Source of the DNA: a virus
Length of the DNA: 22,842 nt
Direction: 5' to 3' (one strand)
IMG/VR virus record: IMGVR_UViG_3300050821_001080
Span: 1-22,842 of that record
The notes under the pieces were generated by a model that was not told the DNA's origin, searched no databases, and worked only from the letters and a program-made list of their open reading frames with translations. Positions 7,177 to 14,622 of this stretch are shown here, piece after piece (positions within the stretch are counted from its first letter, which is position 1; every line of letters begins with the position of its first letter). A program made the translations under genes and the position numbers.

Positions 7177-8414
7177 TTTCTTCTCCTGTCTTCTCTGAAT
7201 CCACGAAGTTTTATTAACGGCTCACCATGCAAATAAATCATGTAGTCACTGTTAGCTCCAACTCCGACCCTTTGCTTTCTGATCCAACGCATTTCAACTA
7301 ACGTGTCGAGTATTCTGTCTAGTGATTGATTATCTAAGTCACCGAATCCTCTAACTAATAGATCCCTTCGTAATAGCTGATTATCCGGAGCGGCCATTAG
7401 ATGTTCTACTACTTTACGGGTGACTGCGGCTAACGGATCAATTCCTACTCCAGCAACTACCTTTTCGTTAGCATATACGAGAGCTGATACGTTTTGTATT
7501 GCTTCATGAACATCAGATTCTTCTATATTGTCGTTATGTTCATATCTAGCTAGTGCTAAACACATTGCAACCTTTAGCGTATGGTCAGGTACTCTATTGA
7601 CAAATCCTGTTCTATCCGTGTAATTCTTCTGGTTCTCTCTCCACTGCTTTCTCCAGGAATTGAACATGCTTCTAGCAGCATCAGTTGGGATTAGACGTGC
7701 CTTGTTAGCGGCTATCTTCTTTAAATGTGGAATAAATTTAGGTGTAATATAATTTGTGAAACGATCTTCGTCAACACTTTCTTTTTCTGAATCAAGTAAG
7801 TCTAAATCTCTCGATCTTTTTTCTTCATAGATGAGAAGATTGCGTCCTATGTAGCCACCTTCTATATTCGGCTGTGGAATGCTGTCATAGAAGTGGGAAG
7901 GACTGCTCCCGAACAAGCATGTTATATAAGGTTCCTTTAATTTTTCGTTTCCATCGCCCTTAAGCATATTCGTCCATATTGGATTATAGTTTCTATCATA
8001 TAAATCCGTTAATATTGTCAATGAGTCAGGGTCTTGAATGATTGCTGTGCTAAGTTCTCCATTTACAATAAAACCCCTACTATCTGTAATCACTGGCTTT
8101 CCATTAGCTGACCGTGTAGTGGCTAACTCTTTAATGATTGCTTGTATGGACGAACGGCCAGCAATAACTCTTGTATTGTCTGCTCCCTGAACTAATCTCT
8201 TCGCAAGATTAACCGGATAACCTTTTCCTAGACCACTTTCGCCCATGAGTATCACGTAGAGATTCGGGAAGTATAACAGGTTGCCCTTTAAAGTTCTTAG
8301 TGTGTACTGGTTTGCGGCAACTGCTGAGATACAACACATTAGAGACCAATATAGCCATGATTTTGGAGTTTCTACCGTTTGATTTTCTTCAACTAAATCG
8401 TCAATCCAATTCAC
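7173..8414 (-). CDS. DUF3987-like P-loop ATPase, probable replication helicase-type protein
   Basis: The 413-residue product has FPNLYVILMGESGLGKG (49-65), a Walker A motif, then GFIVNGELSTAI (114-125), where Glu120 could be the Walker B acid. EGGYIGRNLL (185-194) holds a possible arginine finger, Arg191. The C-terminus (about 345-400: LLRRDLLVRGFG, ILDTLVEMRWIRKQRVG) looks like a winged helix. This arrangement fits DUF3987-type proteins, which often lie near polymerases and primases in phage genomes and are thought to act as replication ATPases. No primase active site is visible. The start is GTG (8412-8414), overlapping the upstream stop as GTGA. The nearby polymerase fusion supports a replication role, which remains inference. 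Confidence 0.75.
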   Translation of the reverse strand: MNWIDDLVEENQTVETPKSWLYWSLMCCISAVAANQYTLRTLKGNLLYFPNLYVILMGESGLGKGYPVNLAKRLVQGADNTRVIAGRSSIQAIIKELATTRSANGKPVITDSRGFIVNGELSTAIIQDPDSLTILTDLYDRNYNPIWTNMLKGDGNEKLKEPYITCLFGSSPSHFYDSIPQPNIEGGYIGRNLLIYEEKRSRDLDLLDSEKESVDEDRFTNYITPKFIPHLKKIAANKARLIPTDAARSMFNSWRKQWRENQKNYTDRTGFVNRVPDHTLKVAMCLALARYEHNDNIEESDVHEAIQNVSALVYANEKVVAGVGIDPLAAVTRKVVEHLMAAPDNQLLRRDLLVRGFGDLDNQSLDRILDTLVEMRWIRKQRVGVGANSDYMIYLHGEPLIKLRGFREDRRRK

Positions 8415-8566
8415 TTTTCTTTGAGCTTAGATAGGAGTTTGTGATAGAGCTTAAATTGTATCACTTCTAGCTGTTTATTGATTGGTTGAGCAGACGAGAG
8501 TGCTGTAATAATTATCGATAACTCTATTTCGTTTAATTCTATCTGGAATATCTTAATATCGGCCAA
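8411..8566 (-). CDS. small helical protein, 51 residues, TTG start
   Basis: The frame ends four bases into the DUF3987-like gene (GTGA). It encodes a hydrophobic/charged pattern including QIELNEIELSIIITALSSAQ, then KLYHKLLSKLKEK, typical of a two-helix protein. Similar short proteins occur in phages (recollection). I find no ATG; the TTG at 8566 with AAAGGGG 5 nt upstream is the best start. It overlaps the end of the 76-residue gene by 14 nt. The overlap and the continuous frame make it likely real. Confidence 0.6.
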   Translation of the reverse strand: MADIKIFQIELNEIELSIIITALSSAQPINKQLEVIQFKLYHKLLSKLKEK

Positions 8567-8783
8567 TGCGGCCCCTTTCCAGGGCTAGATTATAAATCTT
8601 ATTAAATATAGATTCTGGCATGTTGTGTCCAGCAGAACCAATTACAAGAGGATAGAAATTGGAAGCAAAGACTAATTCACTTGGATTCTTAGGATAGAAC
8701 CAACATTCTTTAGGAATATTTTGAGATTTCGCAAACATTAGAGCTTCTTCATAGTTGCCAGCGATTAGACACAACTTAGTCAT
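8553..8783 (-). CDS. small unknown protein, 76 residues
   Basis: The product begins MTKLCLIAGNYEEALMFAKS and continues with mixed strand/helix character (ECWFYPKNPSELVFASNFY, LVIGSAGHNMPE). This suggests a small alpha/beta fold, perhaps a minimal Rossmann-like or NTP-binding-related module, but it has no P-loop. The ATG overlaps the stop of the 35-residue zinc-ribbon gene by 4 nt (ATGA). No family is named with confidence. Confidence 0.7.
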   Translation of the reverse strand: MTKLCLIAGNYEEALMFAKSQNIPKECWFYPKNPSELVFASNFYPLVIGSAGHNMPESIFNKIYNLALERGRIGRY

Positions 8784-8887
8784 TTATTTATCTTCATACT
8801 ACACGAAAGATGAATATAATTACCTTTACTATCAGTTGTAACTGATTGATGATTAGTTATTTCTTTTTTGCAAATGTTACAAATCAT
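8780..8887 (-). CDS. 35-residue mini zinc-ribbon protein
   Basis: The product starts MICNICKKEITNHQ and carries CxxC at residues 3-6, His14 and His26, and Cys29, a plausible single zinc site. It is held by ATGA overlaps on both sides: its ATG overlaps the polymerase stop, and its stop overlaps the next ATG. These overlaps are the chief evidence that it is translated. Function is unknown. Confidence 0.65.
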   Translation of the reverse strand: MICNICKKEITNHQSVTTDSKGNYIHLSCSMKINK

Positions 8888-11352
8888 AATTGAACCTTCT
8901 CAAACTCAGCGTAGCTGGTTCTCGAAATTTCAACTTCACAAGGAATCACTAACCTTATGTCACGTTTGAGAGTGCAATATGTTGAGAAATCTATCGGGGT
9001 CTCCATGTACTTCTTCATGAGTTTAGCATAAGGCAACCAGTTATTAGCTGGCGCTTGCAATGTCAGACTATCATGCTTCTCTTCACTCCATAACACTCCA
9101 GTATCTCCATTTAGTTCTTCATCTATCTTCAGAGCGGCTCCTTGTACCAGATGAGCCACAGTTCTTTGAGGAATGTTTGCATAGGCTTCACCATATAGTG
9201 AATCATCCATTCTTCCATTAAATATACGAACACCACCCATAGGGTCAATAAGAACCCTGGATGAATCGATCGCATCTTTGATATCTGCATGGTATTTCCC
9301 CCTAACTTTTGGAGATGCTGCATGAAATAAATCTAACATTTGATTAGCTCTCCACTCTGATATGTCCATAGGAATTTCATATTTCTGTGCGTCCGTATTG
9401 AATGTTATCATGAATGTATGCTTCTTCATGTCGTAATTAGATGCGTGACGTGTTTTCTTGCCTGTAAATCTTTCTGGACCGTCTTTAGGTAAGTCATCTA
9501 CTATTAAAACATGCTCTGTCGAGAGTATTAATTTCTGTGTATATCCGAAGATCAAACCGGCCGTTCGTCTATGCACATCTATCTTATCAAAGGCTTCTAA
9601 TAGCTCCCAGTCTTCTGATAAAACAGCAACTATTCTCGCTTCGGCTTGTGAAGCATCAACTTGGATAATAACTTTATTCTCATCGGCGATGAACATACTT
9701 TTGATATCTTTACCAAGGCGTCCATGTGCCGATATAGTGTGATCTGCGAGTCCGATTTTTTTAGGACGTAAAGGCTTTTTAAGAATTCCAGTAGACGATC
9801 TGCAAGTTTCAGTCGCTGAGATATTGTAAGCCGATTTGCAGCGTCCGTCGTAATCAGGTGAGAAAGAGATCTGTCTAGATTTTTGATCTCTAATTCGTCT
9901 TTCTTCGAGCACATTGTTTAATATCTCTTTCTGTTCCTTTTTCTTACAGGAACTCATTAAAGAGATTATTGTATCTTCTGATGTTGGATTTCTCTTTCTA
10001 ACCTTGAATTTCATAGTTTTGTATAACAAGTCGAACATCTGTGGATATGACTTCACGTTAATATCATCACCCAGCTTCGCTGTAATTTTATCATGCACTT
10101 CATTCTGCATCTGAGTGTATTTAGTCTTTAATTCTTTCTGACGAGCAACATCAACTCTCTTACCTGTAGTTTGCAGCTTTAAATAGAATTTATGTTTCTT
10201 CATCATGTAGTTGTAATAATAGTCTCGAAGAGGCACTGAGAATCGAGCACTCAAATCATCTAAATCTTGCTCTTGTGCTTCATCTACTTCGAATTCGACA
10301 GCGCAGTCTCTAGCATTGTACGTAAGTAATTTATCAATTTTGCTTTTTCCAAGTTTAAATTCTTTACCGTCATCTTTGTAATAGGGCTCTCTAGTCCATA
10401 AACTGCTAACCACGCACAGTCGTTTATCTGGAAGTTCCGGAAAGATAACTCTAGTTTTAAGTAATGTGTCTGAGTAGACTTTTGGGCATTCGTAGCCGAT
10501 AAGGTTAAGCTTATATTCGTCATACATGAAATTGTGTCCCACGATATTGATTCTTCTGAGTTGTTCATCAATCATTCTCCAACATTCATCAAGTTCGTTG
10601 TCACCCATATCAGTAAGATTGTTAGTCCCAATACGGCGAAGTAAGGGTATAGAAATAGCATGTTGTTTATTAAAAGCGAAGCCGACACACACAGGAACAC
10701 AATTAATAGACTCAATGTCAACAGCCGCTTTGTCCAATTTCTCATATTGCCTGAAGAATCTATGAAGATCAAGACTATTGTGAGCTATTTGTAGCTCTCT
10801 TTCTGGCAAATTCAGAGCGGCCGTTCGTGACTCTTCTGCTGCTCTTTGCACATCTGCTTGTATTACCTTATTCCATACCCAACTTAATCCTCCTTTATTT
10901 CCTTCATCATCTGTGTGTGAGAATAGAGCTGCTGGATGAATAGTACTGACTACTTTAGTATGCCCATCGTTTGCAGTAAGAATTGAACCACGGTAGTTAA
11001 GAATGCCACTAACCCCACAAGTAGCATTAAGAGCAAGATCTCCAACGGCCAATATGACGTTCGGATGAAGTTTGTTAATTTCATTTTCCCAGAGCTCTTT
11101 AATGGATTGTTCAATGTCGACTCCGATTAAATGAAGTTTCTTTAAGTCATTCATTGGCGGACGATATTTGATCACATTTGTTATGTAGCAATCAGATCTT
11201 TTCACTCCAGCCTTAAATAGATAATCATTAAGCATTCCTCCTGTTGGTCCTACGAACGGCGTAGATTGTTCATCCTCATGCTTTCCTGGAGCTTCCCCGA
11301 TTATCATTAATTTTGGTTCTACACTGCCAGTACCCGGAACATAGTTGGGCAT
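8884..11352 (-). CDS. uracil-DNA glycosylase / 3'-5' exonuclease / family A DNA polymerase fusion
   Basis: The product has 822 residues in three domains. Residues 1-165 are a UDG-superfamily (family 4-like) domain: GEAPGKHEDE (19-28), GPTGGML (35-41), TNVIKYRPP (58-66), IHPA (138-141). Family 4 enzymes carry Cys before RPP for an iron-sulfur cluster; here it is Tyr64, and the N-terminal cysteine pair is absent. Residues 185-360 are a DnaQ-like exonuclease with Asp212/Glu214, Asn274/Asp278 and YNARD ending at Asp349, so proofreading looks intact. Residues 370-822 are the polymerase: motif A VDASQAEARI (565-574), motif B GKKTRHASNY (631-640), motif C HDS (760-762). In motif B the O-helix lysine is His636, and the residue equal to E. 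coli Phe762 is Tyr640. The fusion probably replicates the phage genome. Its ATG overlaps the upstream stop by one base. Confidence 0.93.
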   Translation of the reverse strand: MPNYVPGTGSVEPKLMIIGEAPGKHEDEQSTPFVGPTGGMLNDYLFKAGVKRSDCYITNVIKYRPPMNDLKKLHLIGVDIEQSIKELWENEINKLHPNVILAVGDLALNATCGVSGILNYRGSILTANDGHTKVVSTIHPAALFSHTDDEGNKGGLSWVWNKVIQADVQRAAEESRTAALNLPERELQIAHNSLDLHRFFRQYEKLDKAAVDIESINCVPVCVGFAFNKQHAISIPLLRRIGTNNLTDMGDNELDECWRMIDEQLRRINIVGHNFMYDEYKLNLIGYECPKVYSDTLLKTRVIFPELPDKRLCVVSSLWTREPYYKDDGKEFKLGKSKIDKLLTYNARDCAVEFEVDEAQEQDLDDLSARFSVPLRDYYYNYMMKKHKFYLKLQTTGKRVDVARQKELKTKYTQMQNEVHDKITAKLGDDINVKSYPQMFDLLYKTMKFKVRKRNPTSEDTIISLMSSCKKKEQKEILNNVLEERRIRDQKSRQISFSPDYDGRCKSAYNISATETCRSSTGILKKPLRPKKIGLADHTISAHGRLGKDIKSMFIADENKVIIQVDASQAEARIVAVLSEDWELLEAFDKIDVHRRTAGLIFGYTQKLILSTEHVLIVDDLPKDGPERFTGKKTRHASNYDMKKHTFMITFNTDAQKYEIPMDISEWRANQMLDLFHAASPKVRGKYHADIKDAIDSSRVLIDPMGGVRIFNGRMDDSLYGEAYANIPQRTVAHLVQGAALKIDEELNGDTGVLWSEEKHDSLTLQAPANNWLPYAKLMKKYMETPIDFSTYCTLKRDIRLVIPCEVEISRTSYAEFEKVQL

Positions 11353-11714
11353 TATTTAATGCCAACTAGAATGCTATCTGGAGTTGGAAAAATTCCATTA
11401 CTAGGTCTCCATAGATGTAATACATATGGGTGATTGTTTACATATTCTGATTTCTTTGGATGAATTTGTATTACTGTATCTTCTTCGTCCCAAAATAGAT
11501 CTTTAATGTAGCACATATCATCCCAGGATGGAGTGTTATATTTGTTTTTTATTCTTAAAGTAACGCTTACATGCTCCCAATCTGCACCATCTGATGCTAT
11601 ACACTGGAAATAGAAACTTCCATGTGGAATTAAGAATAATCCATTATTACCATCATACTCATTAGTTCTGAACTGACCATCTTTAATTCTATATCGTTCA
11701 GGAACATGCATCAT
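11352..11714 (-). CDS. unknown protein, 120 residues
   Basis: I recognise no family. The product is beta-rich with many aromatic residues. It contains GLFLIPHGSFYFQCIASDGA, DWEHVSVTLRIK, a central acidic stretch LFWDEEDTVIQIHPKKSEYV and an ending DSILVGIK. There is no signal peptide or membrane segment. The spacing of hydrophobic strands suggests a small beta domain. It sits directly upstream of the polymerase fusion (TAATG junction) and downstream of the HTH protein (ATGA junction), so it is probably co-translated with both. Confidence 0.75.
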   Translation of the reverse strand: MMHVPERYRIKDGQFRTNEYDGNNGLFLIPHGSFYFQCIASDGADWEHVSVTLRIKNKYNTPSWDDMCYIKDLFWDEEDTVIQIHPKKSEYVNNHPYVLHLWRPSNGIFPTPDSILVGIK

Positions 11715-11962
11715 AATTCATCCATGTCTGTTTGCTTTTTATACTCTCTTATAAACTTCAGAGCATCAGCGGCCGTTGTGATTTTCTCTATTTGCGGAAG
11801 CTCTTTGTATGCTCTCACTATCTTCAAATCTTCTGAGACTGAACCAATTGATCTTCTGAGAGCACGAGCAGTATCAGAAACTCTCCATGAAGCCTGAATC
11901 ATTAACTTCTCTCTGTGGAAGTTATATGTTTCGACTGCTTTACGGAGATATTTAGGTGTCAT
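11711..11962 (-). CDS. ParB-type helix-turn-helix DNA-binding protein
   Basis: The 83-residue product contains WRVSDTARALRRSIGSVSED (26-45), a good helix-turn-helix of the ParB/KorB kind, in which SVSEDL is the recognition helix. The N-terminus (MTPKYLRKAVETYNFHREKL) and the C-terminal helix look like dimer or accessory helices; there is no ParB CTPase domain. The frame stays open upstream into the tRNA, but the ATG at 11962, just beyond the tRNA 3' end, is the only reasonable start. I see no strong ribosome site. It could be a local regulator or a replication accessory protein. Confidence 0.75.
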   Translation of the reverse strand: MTPKYLRKAVETYNFHREKLMIQASWRVSDTARALRRSIGSVSEDLKIVRAYKELPQIEKITTAADALKFIREYKKQTDMDEL

Positions 11963-11970
11963 AAAAGAAA

Positions 11971-12054
11971 TTCTGGGAGAGGGAATCGAACCCTCACGTT
12001 GTTTCCAACACAAGATTTTAAGTCTTGAGCGTCTACCATTTCCGCCATCCCAGA
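11971..12054 (-). tRNA. tRNA-Leu (anticodon UAA)
   Basis: The transcript is 84 nt. The acceptor arm TCTGGGA pairs perfectly with TCCCAGA (7 bp), and A is the discriminator base. The D arm has GGCGGAAATGGTAGACGC, the anticodon stem CAAGA/TCTTG holds loop CTTAAAA (anticodon TAA), a long class II variable arm (GTTGGAAACAAC) follows, and the T arm is GAGGG-TTCGATT-CCCTC. All of this fits bacterial tRNA-Leu. CCA is not encoded. It lies inside the replication operon, 8 bp before the HTH gene. Confidence 0.97.
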
Positions 12055-12063
12055 ATTTTTAGA

Positions 12064-12456
12064 CTAGCTCATAGGCTTAAAATCTACTAGGTCGTTGAAT
12101 TCATTCCCTTTGTTTGATTTCCCACGCTTAACATATCCCATCAGTTTGTGGCCTACTGTTTGCTCGAATAGCTGTGTAGTCAACTCATAACCTTTGACTG
12201 GATCGTATGGAAACTGTAGAGTCTTCCAAAGATTCTTACCGAATCCAAGAGCAGTCTCATTGAATAGCCGTTTAACTTGCGTTCCTTTACCTGGGCCATC
12301 AATAATCTTAAAATAGAAGTTGCAATTAGTTGAGCCAGGATTCTTTGCATCATCAGATGCTTCTGACTCATCATAATTGACAATCTCCATAGGATGCCAA
12401 CCAACCTCTACCAAATCACCTTTTTTCAGATCGTCTGGGCTTAGAATGGCTCTCAT
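12064..12456 (-). CDS. DUF669-like protein, probable ssDNA-binding partner
   Basis: The 130-residue product has GWHPMEIVNY (19-28), then NCNFYFKIIDGPGKGTQVKR, the DGPGKG turn typical of DUF669-type phage proteins. It ends with GHKLMGYVKRGKSNKGNEFN, followed by a short acidic/hydrophobic tail. These proteins usually lie next to Sak4 or RecA-like ATPases and are considered OB-fold, possibly ssDNA-binding (family knowledge). The RecA-like gene is three genes upstream here, which agrees. The ATG at 12456 has AGAGGA 6 nt upstream. The stop lies 9 bp before the tRNA start. Confidence 0.7.
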   Translation of the reverse strand: MRAILSPDDLKKGDLVEVGWHPMEIVNYDESEASDDAKNPGSTNCNFYFKIIDGPGKGTQVKRLFNETALGFGKNLWKTLQFPYDPVKGYELTTQLFEQTVGHKLMGYVKRGKSNKGNEFNDLVDFKPMS

Positions 12457-12488
12457 TGTTTTTCCTCTTTCCGTTTTGCGTTGCTGGT

Positions 12489-12689
12489 TTACGATTCTTT
12501 GTAGAGTAGGCTACGAACGGCCGCGTCTTTAGCTTCTAATAGCTTACGTAAAGCCACCGTCCTTTCCGGATTCATTGGGTAATTAGCAACTACTTTCTCA
12601 GCTAACTCACAGAATAATCTAGAAGCTTCTTGTAAGTGTTCAGGTAAATGTTTATATTGAAAGAACTGCAACATCCTATCTTGTGGCAT
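12489..12689 (-). CDS. small helical-hairpin protein, candidate Acb2/Tad1-type nucleotide sponge
   Basis: The product has 66 residues. It begins MPQDRMLQFFQYKHLPEHLQ and has a helix with FCELAEKVVANYP, then NPERTVALRKLLEAKDAAVR. The layout is a short aromatic N-terminus followed by two helices joined by a Pro turn, with ALRKLLEAKDAAVR as the second helix. It resembles small phage proteins that I believe are grouped with the Acb2/Tad1 hairpin domain, which bind cyclic or linear signalling nucleotides of CBASS and Thoeris defence. I am unsure: the conserved pattern is common in phages, and the assignment is from memory. It starts one base after the stop of the upstream 60-residue gene. Confidence 0.7.
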   Translation of the reverse strand: MPQDRMLQFFQYKHLPEHLQEASRLFCELAEKVVANYPMNPERTVALRKLLEAKDAAVRSLLYKES

Positions 12690-12690
12690 T

Positions 12691-12873
12691 TTAATCAGTT
12701 GCTAGGTTAACGGCGTCGATTGCTTTCTGAATATCCATCAACTTTCTAATATGATATTCTCTCTGCTGTTTAAGCTCATATACCATATGAGATTCTGTTC
12801 TCATAGCTACTTGATTATGAGCATATTTTGCATCAGTTGCTTGCTTCTCCTCATCTCTATATTTATCTGTCAT
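12691..12873 (-). CDS. small helical protein, 60 residues
   Basis: The product starts MTDKYRDEEKQATDAKYAHN and is a highly charged helix, continuing YELKQQREYHIRKLMDIQKA, very likely coiled coil. A longer frame runs upstream, but it would overlap the end of the RecA-like gene and read through its low-quality tail. The ATG at 12873, with GGAAAG close before it and GAGGG further up, is a better start. It ends one base before the Acb2/Tad1-like candidate. Function is unknown. Confidence 0.7.
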   Translation of the reverse strand: MTDKYRDEEKQATDAKYAHNQVAMRTESHMVYELKQQREYHIRKLMDIQKAIDAVNLATD

Positions 12874-12895
12874 ACTTTCCAGCCCTCTCTTTCTG

Positions 12896-13783
12896 CTAGG
12901 TTTTCCAGTTTGGTGTGAAGGATTTGACGTTGTCGTTTGGTTGTGTTGGTTCTTCTTTTGGTTCAATTCCTCTGCTCTTGTCAATTAACTCCTTCCAGAC
13001 TTCATAAAAGATTCGGTCTGTCATGTCGAACTCCTTTACGTAATCTCCTAGAAGTGGTGATTTCGCATAGTCATCTCCTATTGCTTCTGTGGATACGACA
13101 TACTTCAACTTAGAAGCACCAGTTGAGTAGTCTGAGACTTTAGAGAACTGATATATTTCGGTGAAGTTACCAGGAATCATTCCTGCAACTTTAGAGCCAT
13201 AAGTCACGATAGGATTAGTTTTAGTGACTTTAATAGATGCTCCAGAACCTTCTATTTTGATTGAAGGAAGAGGATGGGCCGTCCATATGACATGACAAGG
13301 AAGAGTTTTGGATATATCCAATGCTTGACTAACAAGGCTAGTCTCAACTTTGTATTCATCGAAGTCTGGTATCATCAATGGAGCATCTTTGTTTAGTTTA
13401 TCCTTCTTTGACTTATTTGGATCTCTGAAACCCATTGACCAGTTTACTGCTGACGCGGTAAGATTAGTTACTGAATCGGTTATAAATGCAAAATATCTAC
13501 AGTCTTTTGTGAAGCTAATGATTTTGTTGAGATATTCATGTGCGTTGTGTGCTCCGTATGTGTCGTATTCTATATTATCTAATATCTTCTTTGCTAGACT
13601 GCCGAATCGTTTCTCTGTGAAGTATGTAGTTAGTTCTATAGGCTTCATTTTATCGAAATATGCTAAATACACTGGCCCTTCTACAGCAAAGCTAGCAGCA
13701 GCTAGAGTCTTACCGAATCCTGGACTAGACTTGAATAAAAATGAAATATTGTTATCGGGTGTTATTGAGCTAGCTTTTGGCAT
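12896..13783 (-). CDS. RecA/Sak4-like AAA ATPase, probable recombination protein
   Basis: The 295-residue product has NISFLFKSSPGFGKT (12-26), a Walker A motif, followed by GPVYLAYFDKMKPIE and a Walker B-type strand YFAFITDSVTNL (97-108). IWTAHPLP (166-173) and a C-terminal beta region follow. The order matches phage nucleotide-binding proteins of the AAA_24/Sak4 type, which promote single-strand annealing or exchange. The start at 13783 is chosen because AAAGGA precedes it; an upstream in-frame ATG at 13816 would overlap the previous gene more deeply. The C-terminal 30 residues are Pro/Lys-rich and probably disordered. DUF669-like and exonuclease genes nearby support a recombination role. 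Confidence 0.82.
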   Translation of the reverse strand: MPKASSITPDNNISFLFKSSPGFGKTLAAASFAVEGPVYLAYFDKMKPIELTTYFTEKRFGSLAKKILDNIEYDTYGAHNAHEYLNKIISFTKDCRYFAFITDSVTNLTASAVNWSMGFRDPNKSKKDKLNKDAPLMIPDFDEYKVETSLVSQALDISKTLPCHVIWTAHPLPSIKIEGSGASIKVTKTNPIVTYGSKVAGMIPGNFTEIYQFSKVSDYSTGASKLKYVVSTEAIGDDYAKSPLLGDYVKEFDMTDRIFYEVWKELIDKSRGIEPKEEPTQPNDNVKSFTPNWKT

Positions 13784-13979
13784 TATATTCCTTTGGGTCT
13801 GGTTGGAGCCAATCATTGAGTCTAGAATAGCATCTATAGCAGAGTTCTACTCCTCTAGTATTTGTATTACTTAAATCATTAGATTGATATGACCTTGTAT
13901 CTGGAATGAGTAACTCTTTAATTCTACTTCTAATTTCATACTCTGAGCCACATTTATCGCATATGTATTTTGTAGCCAT
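13770..13979 (-). CDS. small zinc-ribbon protein, 69 residues
   Basis: The product starts MATKYICDKCGSEYEIRSRI with CxxC at 7-10 and has a second pair CYRC near residues 47-50, together a typical four-cysteine zinc ribbon. The ATG at 13979 overlaps the preceding stop by one base (TGATG); an in-frame TTG just before it is less likely. The 3' end overlaps the start of the RecA-like ATPase by 14 nt. It probably binds nucleic acid or a partner protein; function is unknown. Confidence 0.8.
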   Translation of the reverse strand: MATKYICDKCGSEYEIRSRIKELLIPDTRSYQSNDLSNTNTRGVELCYRCYSRLNDWLQPDPKEYNAKS

Positions 13980-14401
13980 CAAATTTCTTCATCCTGTTCT
14001 ACGACTGCTTTTTGTGCATTTTGAATAGTTGCTCTTAGTCTATCAAATAAGCTCAACTCTCCTAGAATCTCTCCTTGTTTAATCTCTCTATTCTCATGAA
14101 AGGTTGGTTTATCAAACAATTCTGTCTCTGCTGTCTGATTGTGATATGGAATGATTTCTTCTAACGGTTCGTGAAGTCCTTTCGGCTTATGGCATTGGGG
14201 ACAGTGCGGTTTTGCTAACCTTAGCGAGTATTCATCCATGATAAAGGCATTGCCACATCTCCAGCAAATTGATCTCTTTCCGAGTGATAAGGCGATGTTT
14301 GATTTAAAAGAACAGTCTGGGAGGCAACAGAAAAACACTTCGTTCCCACTCTTATAGCGGAGTCTCTTCAATTTGTGAATGTGCGACGACTTAACGGCCA
14401 T
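13979..14401 (-). CDS. double zinc-finger protein, 140 residues
   Basis: The N-terminal half, HIHKLKRLRYKSGNEVFFCC, then LPDCSFK, then RSICWRCGNAFIMDEYSLRL and KPHCPQCHKPKG, contains several Cys pairs that would form two zinc sites. The C-terminal half is acidic and helical (EILGELSLFDRLRATIQNA). I recall the N-terminal pattern from small phage proteins of unknown function. Its ATG overlaps the preceding stop (TAATG), and its stop overlaps the next gene. It may be a nucleic-acid-binding regulator. Confidence 0.8.
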   Translation of the reverse strand: MAVKSSHIHKLKRLRYKSGNEVFFCCLPDCSFKSNIALSLGKRSICWRCGNAFIMDEYSLRLAKPHCPQCHKPKGLHEPLEEIIPYHNQTAETELFDKPTFHENREIKQGEILGELSLFDRLRATIQNAQKAVVEQDEEI

Positions 14402-14607
14402 TACTCCTTCTCCATTCTGACATCTTTAATAACTCCGAAGAATTTACCTACATATTCTTTAGTAAAAGTGTAATTACATGCTAAGCATTGAAATGTGCTT
14501 TCTGGTAAAATTAGTCTTTCTAGTAAGAAAAGTGGAGAGTATTCATTTGCACAAATAGGACAGCGTATGAACTGTGGAATAAACATTACGTCTGTAGTAT
14601 TAAACAT
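14401..14607 (-). CDS. zinc-ribbon protein, 68 residues
   Basis: The product carries CPICANEYSP (CxxC at 16-19) and CLACNYTF (41-44), the two halves of a zinc ribbon, followed by a charged tail. The ATG at 14607 is preceded by GAGG about 6 nt upstream. That ribosome site comes immediately after the multi-hairpin element at 14623-14758, so translation of this gene could depend on the fold. It is the first gene of a run of three consecutive zinc-ribbon genes. Confidence 0.8.
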   Translation of the reverse strand: MFNTTDVMFIPQFIRCPICANEYSPLFLLERLILPESTFQCLACNYTFTKEYVGKFFGVIKDVRMEKE

Positions 14608-14622
14608 TTGAATCCTCGAAGC

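Noticed and set aside
9458-9742. Open frames on the + strand and in other frames within the polymerase gene (also 9129-9323, 9630-9914, 10284-10571)
   Set aside because: They overlap a gene with clear domain motifs and have low-complexity or unlikely composition.
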